64,000 nt of DNA from Palsa-360 sp963710315 (GCA_963710315.1 CAVPZW010000005.1:558001-622000), one strand, 5' to 3'. Positions 10,503 to 19,990 are shown, counted from the stretch's first letter. The notes: generated from the letters alone by a model not told the origin. Numbers and translations are program-made.

Positions 10503-11036
10503 ATGGAGGCTGGACCTCGACTTGAATTTGACTGCCAGTTGCAATTTTCCGAGTTCCATCATGCTCTTAGGTGGCACGCGTGGAAACAGTTTTGGTGGCT
10601 TTACTGCACTCTGATTATCGGAGCGTTCAGCTTCGGAATGGTTCATGTCCTTCACACGATTTCTGTTTCTTCCTTCAACGTATTCGAGGCGCTTCTGTAC
10701 ATGGTGGGGTTCCCAGCTTTGCTGGCCGCCCTTTTCTACTATAGTGTCCACCGGTATGCGCGGCAGCAATTCAGAACTGGAAGTAGTTATCGAGAGCCGC
10801 GTCATTACATATTTCTCGAGGACGAAGTAGAAAGCTCCACCGCAGTTTCGTCGGGCAGATCGGCTTGGACGCTGCTGCACAAAGTGTTTGAAACCCCAGA
10901 ATCGTTCCTGTTCTTTCATTCCATGTCAGCCTTCACAATTCTCCCAAAACGAGCCCTAGGAACCGAGGATCGCGTTCAGCTATTGAGGAATTTGATTCGG
11001 CGAAATTTAGGTGCCAAAGCGAAGCTGCTGAAATGA
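10503..11036 (+). CDS. YcxB-like membrane protein
   Basis: The 177-residue protein has two adjacent transmembrane segments (about residues 30-52 and 60-82). A C-terminal soluble domain reads WTLLHKVFETPESFLFFHS followed by ILPKRAL, the hallmark of the YcxB-like family. Its function is unknown. GCGGAGG lies shortly before the ATG, and the gene starts 18 bases after the DUF6986 gene, so the two are probably cotranscribed. It is convergent with the HIU hydrolase gene, with 22 bases between stops. Confidence 0.75.
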   Translation: MEAGPRLEFDCQLQFSEFHHALRWHAWKQFWWLYCTLIIGAFSFGMVHVLHTISVSSFNVFEALLYMVGFPALLAALFYYSVHRYARQQFRTGSSYREPRHYIFLEDEVESSTAVSSGRSAWTLLHKVFETPESFLFFHSMSAFTILPKRALGTEDRVQLLRNLIRRNLGAKAKLLK

Positions 11037-11058
11037 GAATACAGCACAGTGGCTTTCA

Positions 11059-11397
11059 TCAACTGCCACGATAGGTCGAGTAGCCAAATGGGCTGAGCAG
11101 GAGCGGCACGTGAAAATGCATTCTGGCGTCCCGCACTTCAAAAATTACGGGAATGTCCGAGTAAAACGATTCGACGCGCTGCGCCTGAAAGTAAGGGCCG
11201 GCGTGAAAGACAAGCCGGTACGTGCCCACGGCTAAAATCGCCTCTCCCAGCAAGCCATTGCAGCGGCCATTATCATCGGTTACGCCGGCGCCGATGGATT
11301 TCCAGTCTTCGCCTGATTTTCTGTGCAGCTCAACTTTAAGATTCGCGGCAGGGCGGCCGCGGGATGTATCGAGAACGTGAGTGGTAATAGCGCTCAT
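11059..11397 (-). CDS. uraH: 5-hydroxyisourate hydrolase (transthyretin-related)
   Basis: HIU hydrolase converts 5-hydroxyisourate, the product of urate oxidation, to OHCU. The 112-residue protein has the family's N-terminal ITTHVLDTSRGRPA motif and the C-terminal YRGS tetrapeptide that is diagnostic of the enzyme as opposed to transthyretin. It is cytoplasmic, with no signal peptide. The start overlaps the uraD stop by four bases (ATGA), indicating translational coupling as the last gene of the ureide operon. Confidence 0.93.
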   Translation of the reverse strand: MSAITTHVLDTSRGRPAANLKVELHRKSGEDWKSIGAGVTDDNGRCNGLLGEAILAVGTYRLVFHAGPYFQAQRVESFYSDIPVIFEVRDARMHFHVPLLLSPFGYSTYRGS

Positions 11398-11909
11398 GAG
11401 GATTGCCGCTCTCCGGCCAGAAGTTTATCCAGGCGAATGCGAGTGATCAAACGCTGCTGTTCGGCCGCAATGGAAAGCTCGCTGGCCAGGTCATTCTGTA
11501 GGCGCTGATTGAGAATCGCAAGCATTCCTTCGGCGGTCTTACCGGTTGCGCAGACGATGTAGATGTAACCGAATTTTTCAAAATAGGCGCGATTGGCCCT
11601 GGTCAGTTGCGCCTTCACGTCTTCGCCCGCGGAGCGCGCGCCGGCTTGTTCGCCCGCGGCCCACTGGCGGGCGGATTCCGAGCCGCTGGCGGGTTTGTCG
11701 CCAATCTGTGGGTGGTGGCTGAAGGCTTCCAGCCAATCCGCGCGATCGAGCTTCCACCAAGTCGCGTCGGCGGCTTTGTGAAGCGCTTCCACCGTTGCGT
11801 AGGGCCGCCGCGCGGCGACGCCCGAGGCCCAGCGCGCCGAGCCGCAACAATCCATCAGCAACGATTCGGCCTGAGCGGAAGGCAACGCGTTAAATTCCGC
11901 GAGCGTCAT
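11394..11909 (-). CDS. uraD: OHCU decarboxylase
   Basis: 2-Oxo-4-hydroxy-4-carboxy-5-ureidoimidazoline decarboxylase completes urate breakdown to S-allantoin. The protein of about 171 residues contains SHHPQIGDK, the conserved HPxIG catalytic segment, and YFEKFGYIYIVCATGK. The start at 11909 is chosen because GGAGG lies about ten bases upstream. An in-frame upstream ATG at 11966 lies inside the allantoicase gene and has no such site. The gene sits one base after allantoicase and overlaps uraH. Confidence 0.92.
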   Translation of the reverse strand: MTLAEFNALPSAQAESLLMDCCGSARWASGVAARRPYATVEALHKAADATWWKLDRADWLEAFSHHPQIGDKPASGSESARQWAAGEQAGARSAGEDVKAQLTRANRAYFEKFGYIYIVCATGKTAEGMLAILNQRLQNDLASELSIAAEQQRLITRIRLDKLLAGERQSS

Positions 11910-11910
11910 G

Positions 11911-12918
11911 CTATGCATGCCTCCTGGCGAGGGTTCCAAAAATGCGCAGGCGCGCGACGCCGCCATCGGGGTAAATGTGAAAGCGCGCGTGGCTGACGTC
12001 TCCAGTGTCTTGCAGCTCTTTTTCGTAGACGTGCAGCGAGTCCGCTTGCAGCTTTGTCCTCGTCAAAATTTCTTTCCAGGGCAGCGCGCCGAGCGCGTCC
12101 GGATCGACCAGTTCGCGCGGCGCAGTGCAGACTTCCAGCGAACAGCTTTCCGGAAAATTGCCCTTGAAGTGTGCGGTGTCAACTTCCACTCGGCTGATTT
12201 TTCCCGGCGCGCCCAGGCGGATGACGCACCAGTCGTGTCCGGGGCCGCGGCGGCGGCGCGTTTCCCATCCATCGTGCATTCCTGTGGAGCGGCCCGGCTG
12301 AATCAAATTGTTGCGCGAGCCGAAAAACATGTCACTCGAAACGATCACCCAGCCGCCGTGCTCGACTGCGGCAAGGTCGATCTCGCCTCCCGCGCGAGCC
12401 AGCGACGGCCAGTCCGGCGCGACTTCTCCGTGCACGCGAAGGCGCGCCACGCCGCCGTCGGGATAAATTTTGAAACGCAGGTGCGTGACTCTGCCGGACG
12501 GAGCAATCGCAAAAGGATTTCGAGCGTCGCCCGCAAGAGGGGATTTCGGCAGCAGGCTGCTCCATTTCGTTGATGGGCCATCGAGTTGAGCGAGGCTGGG
12601 ATCTCCATCCACGGCGCACGATTCGAGTTCGCAATGTTCCGGATAGTTGCCCTTGAAATAAGCGGTGTCCACCACGACGCCGTGAATTACGCCGGGAAGG
12701 CCCAGCTTCACGATGCACCAGTCATAGCCTGGCGTTCTGCGGCGGCGCGTTTCCCAGCCGTCCATCCATTTGCCGAATTCGGTATATTTGTCCGCGATCC
12801 AGACGGGAGTGGAAGCTTTTAGGAGATTTTCCTTGGGCGCGAAAAATTCGTCGTTGGCGGCCAGCACGCGCCCGCCGAGCCGCTCAGCCGCCAGATCGAT
12901 GTATTCTGTAAAATCCAT
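11911..12918 (-). CDS. alc: Allantoicase
   Basis: Allantoicase hydrolyses allantoate to ureidoglycolate and urea. The 335-residue protein is built of two homologous jelly-roll halves, as in the family. The first carries WMDGWETRRRRTPGYDWC and the second HDGWETRRRRGPGHDWC, each followed by VVDTAYFKGNYPE or EVDTAHFKGNFPE. Its start overlaps the allantoinase stop by one base, and the downstream uraD follows immediately. No ureidoglycolate lyase is present in the window. Confidence 0.95.
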   Translation of the reverse strand: MDFTEYIDLAAERLGGRVLAANDEFFAPKENLLKASTPVWIADKYTEFGKWMDGWETRRRRTPGYDWCIVKLGLPGVIHGVVVDTAYFKGNYPEHCELESCAVDGDPSLAQLDGPSTKWSSLLPKSPLAGDARNPFAIAPSGRVTHLRFKIYPDGGVARLRVHGEVAPDWPSLARAGGEIDLAAVEHGGWVIVSSDMFFGSRNNLIQPGRSTGMHDGWETRRRRGPGHDWCVIRLGAPGKISRVEVDTAHFKGNFPESCSLEVCTAPRELVDPDALGALPWKEILTRTKLQADSLHVYEKELQDTGDVSHARFHIYPDGGVARLRIFGTLARRHA

Positions 12919-14279
12919 CAGCGTTGGCCTCGCCTGAGCAATGCGCCACTCGGAGCGCCCAGGAATCGCCCTCGATCGTAAATCATTTCGCCGCGCAGAA
13001 ACGTGGCTTCCACCATTCCGCGCAACGATTGGTTTGCGTAGGGTGTAAGTTTGTGCCGGTGTTGCAGCATCTTTGCCCGCACGATGAAACGCTTCTCCGG
13101 ATTCCAGACCACCACGTCCGCATCATACCCGATTGTAATCGCGCCCTTATATTTTTCCAGCCCGGCAAGGCGCGCCGGTCTGTTGCACATCCAGCGGACC
13201 AAGTGCTTCAGTGAATAGTTTTGCTCGCTCAATTTCGTCCACATGGCGGGAAGGCCAAGCTGCAAGGATGCGATTCCGCCCCAGGCTTTGAAGAAGTCGC
13301 CCGAGTTGAGACACTTCATCGCGGGCGGCGAAGGCGAATGGTCGGACACAACGAAATCGATGGTGTTCCTTCCCAGCGCGGTCCAAAGCTTCCTGCTATT
13401 TTGCAAATCACGAATGGGCGGCGCGCACTTGAATTCTGTTCTCCCATTCGGGATCAAGCCCGAAGTGAAAAAAAGATAATGCGGACAAGTTTCCGCGGTA
13501 ATGCGCACGCCTTCCTTTTTCGCGCGCCTGATCAGCGGCACGGAAAGTTCAGAGGAAAGATGAACGATATGAACTCGCGCGTTGAATTCACGCGCCAGGC
13601 GAATCATCATCTCGACCGCTTTGGTTTCCGCGCTGGGTGGACGCGATAGCAGCCACGTCCTGTACTTTGTTGGATCGGACTTGGCGAGCTTTTCGGTCGC
13701 TTCCTCGATTGGCCCGGGAAGTTCCGTATGAACCAGCAGGGGTGCATCCATTGCGGCCAGTATTGGAAACGCGGCGCGCAGATCGTCTTCCGTGACGTGC
13801 GCGAATTCATCCACGCCCGATGGAACCAGAAAACACTTGAAGCCGAGCGCTCCAGCTTCGTGCAGCGCGCGCAGGTCTCCGGCATTGCCCGGCACCACGC
13901 CGCCCCAAAACCCCACATTTACGCGGCATTTTCCATGCGCCGCTTTGCGTTTTGTCTCGAGCGCCGCCACCGTGGTCGTCGCGGGAATGCTGTTGAGCGG
14001 CATGTCGATCAGCGTGGTCACTCCGCCGGCCGCCGCCGCGCGCGTGGCTGTCTCGAAGCCTTCCCAATCGGTGCGCCCCGGCTCGTCGATGTGCACGTGC
14101 GTGTCCACCAGGCCGGGCATGACCACGGACTCTCCCGCATCGTAAACATTCTTGCTTGGAGGAAGATCGTAGTAGCCGGCGATGGATTCAATCACGCCTT
14201 CGCGAATATGTACCGTCGCCGCCCGAACTCCTTCGGGGGTCACGACGCGTTTGCTGCGGATGGTGCGAATGGTGGTCAC
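12918..14279 (-). CDS. allB: Allantoinase
   Basis: The 453-residue amidohydrolase opens the hydantoin ring of allantoin to give allantoate. Dinuclear-metal residues are visible: DTHVHIDEPGRTDWEGF, the carboxylysine region GFKCFL, HTE, HIVHLSS, TAETCPHYL and SDHSPSP. The DEPGRTDWEGFETAT segment and CPHYL favour allantoinase over dihydropyrimidinase or dihydroorotase, and the gene is flanked by allantoicase and xanthine dehydrogenase genes. It overlaps the upstream FAD-subunit gene by four bases. Confidence 0.94.
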   Translation of the reverse strand: MTTIRTIRSKRVVTPEGVRAATVHIREGVIESIAGYYDLPPSKNVYDAGESVVMPGLVDTHVHIDEPGRTDWEGFETATRAAAAGGVTTLIDMPLNSIPATTTVAALETKRKAAHGKCRVNVGFWGGVVPGNAGDLRALHEAGALGFKCFLVPSGVDEFAHVTEDDLRAAFPILAAMDAPLLVHTELPGPIEEATEKLAKSDPTKYRTWLLSRPPSAETKAVEMMIRLAREFNARVHIVHLSSELSVPLIRRAKKEGVRITAETCPHYLFFTSGLIPNGRTEFKCAPPIRDLQNSRKLWTALGRNTIDFVVSDHSPSPPAMKCLNSGDFFKAWGGIASLQLGLPAMWTKLSEQNYSLKHLVRWMCNRPARLAGLEKYKGAITIGYDADVVVWNPEKRFIVRAKMLQHRHKLTPYANQSLRGMVEATFLRGEMIYDRGRFLGAPSGALLRRGQR

Positions 14280-15139
14280 CTTGAAACCTGCGAGAGGAAT
14301 TCTTCGAGCAGATTTTGCGCAACGCGCAGGCGATAGCGTGCGGTGGAGCGAATGTCGTCGATGGGCGCGATTTCCCGCGCAAGGATTTCCTTAGCCGTGG
14401 CAATTGTCGCGGGCGTGACGCTGCTCCGGCGCATCGCATTTTCTGTCTTCACGGCGCGCAGGACGATTGGAGCAACGCTTCCGAGAGCGATGCGCACGTC
14501 GCGAATCAATCCGTCTTCCACAAGCGCCGCGCCGGCGAAACACACCTTGGAAATCGCCTGCGCCTTGCGCGTGCCCACTTTGCGGTAATACTGCCGCCAC
14601 TTTTTTGCGCAGCGCGGCAGCCGAATGGCGCGCAGCAATTCATCGGAGGCAAGCTGCATCTTCTTGTAGCCGGTCTGGAATCCATGAAAGGGCATCCAGC
14701 GAAGGCCGCGCTGCGAAATCAGTTCGATTTCGGCGTCGTACACCAGCAGAGCTGGCGGGGAATCGGCGGCAGGCGAAGCATTCACGATATTTCCACCCAG
14801 CGTGCCGCGATTTTGCGTGGCCACGCTGCCGGTCTCTCGCGCTGCTGCGCACAGGAGCGGAAATTCCGCCTGCAGCAGGGGATGCTTCTGGATTTCCGCG
14901 TACGTCGTGAGTGCTCCCAGAATCACGAAATCGGCGTTCACTTCAATGCCCCGCAAATCGTCCAGCCTGGCAACGCTCAGGAATCGCTTGTGAGAAAGTT
15001 TCCCGGCCTCCAGCAGCACCATCAGGTCGGTGCCGCCGGCGAACGGTTGCCAAACTCCCGGTTCGCGAGCAAGCAGCGCCAGCGCTTCGGAAAGACTTCC
15101 CGGAACGCGCAACTCGTACGCGGGAATATTGGCTCTCAT
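14276..15139 (-). CDS. Xanthine dehydrogenase, FAD-binding subunit
   Basis: The subunit of about 287 residues carries the PCMH-type FAD motifs FAGGTDLMVLL and TLGGNIVNASPAADSPPALL, then the CO-dehydrogenase flavoprotein C-terminal domain. It passes electrons from the iron-sulfur subunit to NAD+ or another acceptor. ATG at 15139 overlaps the 2Fe-2S gene's stop as ATGA and begins MRANIPAYELRVPGS. A longer open frame upstream is out of keeping with the family. Confidence 0.92.
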   Translation of the reverse strand: MRANIPAYELRVPGSLSEALALLAREPGVWQPFAGGTDLMVLLEAGKLSHKRFLSVARLDDLRGIEVNADFVILGALTTYAEIQKHPLLQAEFPLLCAAARETGSVATQNRGTLGGNIVNASPAADSPPALLVYDAEIELISQRGLRWMPFHGFQTGYKKMQLASDELLRAIRLPRCAKKWRQYYRKVGTRKAQAISKVCFAGAALVEDGLIRDVRIALGSVAPIVLRAVKTENAMRRSSVTPATIATAKEILAREIAPIDDIRSTARYRLRVAQNLLEEFLSQVSR

Positions 15140-15639
15140 CGGCTCATCGCTTTCTTCTCGGCGGTCGATTGGCAGGCGCGCACAACCGCCGCGAAGATTT
15201 TCTGGTAGCCCGTGCAGCGGCAAAGATTTCCCGCCAGCCCTTCGCGAATTTCGGCGTCGCTGGGATCAGGATGCCGTTCCAGGAGCGCCATGGATGCAAT
15301 CACCATGCCTGGCGTGCAGATGCCGCATTGCGCGCCGCCGCATTCCAAAAATGCCTCCTGCACGGCGTTCAGTTGTTCGCCGCGGGCCATTCCTTCGATG
15401 GTGCGGATCTCCGCGCCGTCCGCATCGACGGCGGGGACGAGACAACTGTTGACGACGGCGCCATTCAGGAGCACGGCGCACGCGCCGCACTCGCCTTCGC
15501 CGCAGCCTTCTTTCGTCCCGGTCAGGTGCATTTCCTCGCGCAAAACATCCAGCAGGCGCTCCATCGGAAACGATTGCACATGGCGCGCCTCGCCGTTGAC
15601 CCTGCACCTGATGTCAATTCGATTCACGGTGTCAGACAA
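15136..15639 (-). CDS. Xanthine dehydrogenase, 2Fe-2S subunit
   Basis: The 167-residue protein has the two-cluster layout of molybdenum hydroxylase small subunits. A plant-ferredoxin-type N-terminal cluster uses CGEGECGAC plus a later Cys (NSC). A helical C-terminal cluster uses CGICTPG and CRCTGYQ. It wires the molybdenum site to FAD. The gene overlaps the large-subunit gene by eight bases and the FAD-subunit gene by four. Confidence 0.94.
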   Translation of the reverse strand: MSDTVNRIDIRCRVNGEARHVQSFPMERLLDVLREEMHLTGTKEGCGEGECGACAVLLNGAVVNSCLVPAVDADGAEIRTIEGMARGEQLNAVQEAFLECGGAQCGICTPGMVIASMALLERHPDPSDAEIREGLAGNLCRCTGYQKIFAAVVRACQSTAEKKAMSR

Positions 15640-17869
15640 GCGCGCCCGCCTTCTCCGTCATGGCTTCCATCAAAACTTCGGGTGTGGCTGGAATTTCGCG
15701 CACGCAAATTCCCGTGGCGTTTTCGATGGCGTTCAGAATTGCCGGTGCGGGACCGTCCGCCGGCAGCTCGCCGATTCCTTTCGCTCCGTGCGGGCCGAAA
15801 GGATAAGGGTTCTCCTCAAAAAAAACTCGAATGGGAGGAATGTCCGCGGCGGTGGGCATGATGTAGTTGGTCATTTGCCCGTTGGCCATGCGGCCCTGGC
15901 GATAGATCACATTTTCATAGAGCGCCATGCCGATGGACTGGGCTACGCCGCCCTCGATCTGCCCCGCAGCCAGCACGGGATGAATCACCCTGCCCACTTC
16001 CTGAACGGCAACGAAATCGGTGACGCGCGCCTCAAACGTAATCGTGTCCACGGCCACTTCGGCAACGTACACGGCCCACGCATAGGTGCCGTAGGCGTCG
16101 CCGCTATATTTCTTGTCATCCCAGAATAATCCGGGAGGCGGTTCGTACTGGGCCCGCGAGCGAAGTGGCCCGCGCGTTTCGATGTAACGCCTGCAGGCCC
16201 GCACAAATTCATCCTCCGTGCAGGCATCGCAGAGCAAGCCGCTATCCACCAGCGTTCGTTTCAGCGCCAGCGCCGCGGTCTCGACCAGGTTGCCGACGAC
16301 CATCGATGTGCGCGAAGCGACGGTGGGGCCGCTGTTGGGCACCGCGCTGGTATCGGGTTGCGCAATTTCGATGCGATCGTAGCCGATGCCCAGTGCGTCC
16401 GCCGCAATTTGAGCGAAGATGGTGTTTGCTCCCTGCCCGATTTCAGTGCTGGCGGCAAGCACGCGAACGATTCCCGCGGGCGTCGCTTCGAGCTCCACGA
16501 CGGATGCCAGATATACTTCGCCCGAACCAGTAAATCCCGCGCCGTGCATAAAGGCGGCAAATCCAATGCCGCGCTTGATCGTCGCACCGGGATTTTCGCG
16601 CGCGAAGCGCTCGCGCTTGGCGTGGTAGTCGCTTTCGCGGAACGCGCGGTCGAGCAGCGCGTCGAAATTTACGTCCTCGTGGATGAGTTGCCCGGTCGAG
16701 GTAGTCTGGCCCTTGCGAATAAAATTGCGCCGCCGCAATTCTTCCGGCGTGAGGTTCACGGCGCGCGCCACCTGATCCATGTGGCGCTCGATTGCGAAAA
16801 TACTTTGCGGCGCGCCGAATCCGCGAAACGCGCCATGCGGCGGAGTGTTGGTTGCCATGGCCCTCGAATGGACGCGCACGTTGGGGCAGGAGTAAGGCCC
16901 CGCTGCGTGAATCGTGCCGCGCGAGAGCACCACGGAGGATAGCGTGGCATACGCGCCGCCATCGAGCACGAAATCGATGTCCATGGCGACCAGCTTGCCA
17001 TCGCGCGTAACGCCGGTGCGATGTCGCGTGCGCGACGGATGGCGCTTGGTGGTCGCCACCATGTCTTCCGCGCGGTCGTAAATAATTTTCACGGGCTTGC
17101 CGGATTTCCACGCCAGCAGCCCCGCGTGCGCCGCGATCACCGAGGGATAATCTTCCTTGCCTCCAAAGCCTCCGCCCGTCTCGGTTTGAATGACGCGAAT
17201 TTTTTCGGCGGGAAGGCCAAACACCGCCACCAGCGCCTTGTGCACATAGTAGGGACACTGCAGCGAGCCCCAGACGGTCACGCCTTCCGCCGGATTTGCC
17301 ACCGCAATCACGCCCTGATTTTCAATGTACAGCTGTTCCTGCGCCCCGGTCCGGTACTCGCCCTCGACGATGAAATCCGCCTGCGCCCATGCGGCGTCCA
17401 CGTCTCCCTTTTCCATTCGATAGGACTTGAAAACGTTGTCTTCGCCGAAAAGGATGGCGCGTTTTTCGATGGAATCCTCGATGGAAAAAATCGCGGGTAG
17501 CGGTTCCACATCGATCTGCACGGCGCGGCGCGCTTCCTCGAGTAAATATCGATCCTCGTGAGCCAGCAGGACGACCGCTTCTTCGGGATGGTTGATCTTG
17601 TCCGCGGCGAGGCATGGCTGATCGTGCTCGATCAGCGCGATTTCGTTTTTGCCAGGAATATCGGCGGCGGTGACCACCGTGAATTCGCTCCAGGGAATTC
17701 CATCGCCGAAGCGGATTCCGCGGATGATCCCGCGCGCGACGCTGCTGCGCACAGTCACGCCATGCAGCATTCCCGGAACGCTGAGGTCGTCCACATAGCG
17801 GGCGCGGCCCATCACTTTGTCGCGGCCCTCTTTGCGGATGACGGAATGTCCGAAATATTTTTCTTCCAT
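15632..17869 (-). CDS. Xanthine dehydrogenase, molybdopterin-binding subunit
   Basis: The 745-residue large subunit hydroxylates hypoxanthine and xanthine to urate. It has the VRSSVARGIIRGI substrate channel, ETGGGFGGKED, GAFRGFGAPQ and the C-terminal GAKGIGELPADGPAPA loop with the catalytic glutamate. AFRGFGAPQ is the xanthine dehydrogenase form of this loop; CO dehydrogenases have a different one. It is the first gene of the tightly overlapping xdh-allB-alc-uraD-uraH run, which assigns it to purine catabolism. No XdhC-type maturation factor is encoded beside it. Confidence 0.93.
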   Translation of the reverse strand: MEEKYFGHSVIRKEGRDKVMGRARYVDDLSVPGMLHGVTVRSSVARGIIRGIRFGDGIPWSEFTVVTAADIPGKNEIALIEHDQPCLAADKINHPEEAVVLLAHEDRYLLEEARRAVQIDVEPLPAIFSIEDSIEKRAILFGEDNVFKSYRMEKGDVDAAWAQADFIVEGEYRTGAQEQLYIENQGVIAVANPAEGVTVWGSLQCPYYVHKALVAVFGLPAEKIRVIQTETGGGFGGKEDYPSVIAAHAGLLAWKSGKPVKIIYDRAEDMVATTKRHPSRTRHRTGVTRDGKLVAMDIDFVLDGGAYATLSSVVLSRGTIHAAGPYSCPNVRVHSRAMATNTPPHGAFRGFGAPQSIFAIERHMDQVARAVNLTPEELRRRNFIRKGQTTSTGQLIHEDVNFDALLDRAFRESDYHAKRERFARENPGATIKRGIGFAAFMHGAGFTGSGEVYLASVVELEATPAGIVRVLAASTEIGQGANTIFAQIAADALGIGYDRIEIAQPDTSAVPNSGPTVASRTSMVVGNLVETAALALKRTLVDSGLLCDACTEDEFVRACRRYIETRGPLRSRAQYEPPPGLFWDDKKYSGDAYGTYAWAVYVAEVAVDTITFEARVTDFVAVQEVGRVIHPVLAAGQIEGGVAQSIGMALYENVIYRQGRMANGQMTNYIMPTAADIPPIRVFFEENPYPFGPHGAKGIGELPADGPAPAILNAIENATGICVREIPATPEVLMEAMTEKAGALV

Positions 17870-17883
17870 AGTTTGCCGCGCTT

Positions 17884-17958
17884 GTGTAGCTCCCGCTTTC
17901 AGGCGGGCATCTCGGATTCAAGCAGTTGCCCGTCCGCCGCGGCGGACGGACCCTACAG
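17884..17958. repeat. Double-hairpin intergenic repeat
   Basis: Two adjacent small hairpins, CCCGCTTTCAGGCGGG and CCGTCCGCCGCGGCGGACGG, lie between the guanine deaminase gene and the xanthine dehydrogenase operon. TGTAG and CTACAG frame the pair. The structure resembles a REP-type element and could also reduce readthrough. Confidence 0.6.
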
Positions 17959-18010
17959 CTCTTCCGAACCCTTGAAGGAAAGCGTCAGACCGTCCGGAGC
18001 TTTCCCGTTT

Positions 18011-18478
18011 TCAGTAACGGATGCGGTCGTTTTTTTCCTTCCATTCGCGAAACGGCTCAAGGCCTGCTTCCCGCATCATCGGCTCAAACGGAATTTTACG
18101 CTCGCGGTGCGGGTGCTTCAATTCTTCGTAGATGAAGGAATCGTCAAATCCGGCCTCGGAAGCATCGCTCGCGGTGGCCGCGAAATAGACACGGTCCGGC
18201 CGCGCCCAATAAATGGCGCCGAGGCACATGGGACAAGGTTCGCAACTCGTATAGATTTCGCAACCGGCCAGCTGAAATGCGCCGAGCACTCGGCAGGCTT
18301 CGCGGATAGCGGTCACTTCCGCATGTGCCGTGGGATCGTTTGAAGAGGTGACTAAATTCGTGCCCGTGGCGATGACGCGGCCATCCTTTACGACGATCGC
18401 GCCGAAAGGTCCGCCTCGCCCCGTGCGGACGTTTTCCACCGCCCTTTGAATCGCTTCCTGCATGAACGCGTTGTTCAC
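18011..18478 (-). CDS. guaD: Guanine deaminase-like nucleoside/base deaminase
   Basis: The protein of about 155 residues belongs to the zinc-dependent cytidine deaminase fold. HAEVTAIREA supplies the His ligand and catalytic Glu, and PCPMCLGAIYWA the two Cys ligands. The EAGFDDSFIYEEL segment and position directly upstream of xanthine dehydrogenase fit a guanine deaminase that feeds xanthine into the pathway. GTG at 18478 gives the usual short N-terminus (VNNAFMQEAI); ATG at 18463 is an alternative. The open frame reaches further upstream but without family similarity. Confidence 0.85.
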   Translation of the reverse strand: MNNAFMQEAIQRAVENVRTGRGGPFGAIVVKDGRVIATGTNLVTSSNDPTAHAEVTAIREACRVLGAFQLAGCEIYTSCEPCPMCLGAIYWARPDRVYFAATASDASEAGFDDSFIYEELKHPHRERKIPFEPMMREAGLEPFREWKEKNDRIRY

Positions 18479-18584
18479 CTTGCAGCACCTGCTTTCCGCG
18501 CGCCGATTTTGAATTGTACCGGAAAACTTACAGGCAAATGGAATTTGGTTTTTGATTGCTGAGCATAGTGTAGTGTATTCGGAG

Positions 18585-19838
18585 ATGAACCTGACCTCCT
18601 TGTTCGGGCTGCTGGGCGGATTGCTGGTCCTGGCATTCGCGGCCAACCGGCTCTTCCGGTGGACGCGAATTCCGGACGTAGTGGTTCTCATGGCCACGGG
18701 TGTGGTGATCGGCCCCATTCTGGGATGGGCGCGCGCGGATCAATTCAGGGACGTCACCCACGCATTTGGCACGCTGGCATTGATCTTGATTTTGTTTGAA
18801 GGCGGGCTGGACCTGAAGATCCGCGAAACCATCAGCCACTTTCCGGGCGGCCTGTTGTTCGGCGTCCTGGTCTATGCCCTCACGACTTTTTCGACCGGCT
18901 GGATTGCCTCCGCTAGTCTTCACATCAGCCGGCAGGATGGCTTGCTGGCCGGAGCGGTGATCGGTTGTACAAGCAGCACCATTGTCCTTCCCGTTCTTCA
19001 GCAGTGGAAAGCCGAAAAGGCCGTCAAGATTATCTTGCTGCTGGAATCGACCCTCGGGGACATTTTAGGGGTGCTCACGGTTGGATTTCTGCTGGGAGCG
19101 CATCGAGTGGGCGGCTCTGTAGTCGGCGACTTCCTGACAGGCTTTTTCTCGCAGGTGGCAATTTCCCTGGGCGTTTCGTTTCTGATCGGACTGGCCTGGT
19201 CGCGCTTACTGCCCTATCTTTCCGAGCAGCAATTCTGGCAGGTGCTCACTTTTTCCATGGTGCTGCTGCTCTATGCGGGGACGGAGAGTCTCGGCGGGAG
19301 CGGATTGCTGGCAGTGCTGGGTTTTGGGCTGACGCTCTCCAACGTCTCCGGCGGGCGCCCGTCTGTTGTTCCCACCTTTTTTCAATTCTCACAAGGCGGC
19401 GCCGGAGCGCACGAACAGATCTTAAATTTCCACGCGGAGCTTTCCTTCCTGGTTCGTACGTTTTTCTTCGTTCTGATCGGCGTGGTCGTTGAACTATCCG
19501 GGCTTCGCCCCATCTGGCCGCTGCTGATGGGCGTAACGGGGGGCATCTTTCTTGCACGCTGGGTGTCCATTCAGATCAGCCGCTGGACATGGCGCGGCCT
19601 CGGAAATGCCGACCGCGAAAAAATCCTATGGATGCTGCCGCGCGGACTCATCACTATTGTGTTGGCTATCGAAGTGATTGAAGTCCGGGGCCTGTCCATG
19701 GCGTTTCTCGCGCCCATGTCTTTTGCCGTGGTCCTGCTGACAAATCTGATTCTGGTTTTCGGCAGCATTCGGACCAGCAAGATGGCGGGTCCGGAATCGT
19801 CTGAACTGGCCGAATTCGCTGAAAGAGCGAAAGAGTAG
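18585..19838 (+). CDS. CPA2-type cation/proton antiporter
   Basis: This is a membrane protein of about 417 residues with roughly twelve hydrophobic segments. It has the KefB/NhaP-like signature LILFEGGLDL and, later, ESTLGDILGV with GCTSSTIVLPVL. It probably exchanges Na+ or K+ for H+ across the cytoplasmic membrane. There is no C-terminal RCK/TrkA domain. The start is uncertain: ATG at 18585 lacks a spaced ribosome-binding site, while an in-frame TTG at 18552 would add 11 residues. It is convergent with the potassium channel gene. Confidence 0.82.
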   Translation: MNLTSLFGLLGGLLVLAFAANRLFRWTRIPDVVVLMATGVVIGPILGWARADQFRDVTHAFGTLALILILFEGGLDLKIRETISHFPGGLLFGVLVYALTTFSTGWIASASLHISRQDGLLAGAVIGCTSSTIVLPVLQQWKAEKAVKIILLLESTLGDILGVLTVGFLLGAHRVGGSVVGDFLTGFFSQVAISLGVSFLIGLAWSRLLPYLSEQQFWQVLTFSMVLLLYAGTESLGGSGLLAVLGFGLTLSNVSGGRPSVVPTFFQFSQGGAGAHEQILNFHAELSFLVRTFFFVLIGVVVELSGLRPIWPLLMGVTGGIFLARWVSIQISRWTWRGLGNADREKILWMLPRGLITIVLAIEVIEVRGLSMAFLAPMSFAVVLLTNLILVFGSIRTSKMAGPESSELAEFAERAKE

Positions 19839-19990
19839 ATGCTGTCGGAAGCCGGCTCTGCCCGATATTTCATTCACTGGAATATCAGAGCCGGTTGGCG
19901 AATTTGGAAAGACTGTCAATTTAGAGGTATTCCAAACGCCACAGCGCAGTCTATTTCGTCAATTTCTATCAGAGGGAAACAGGAAGTCGA

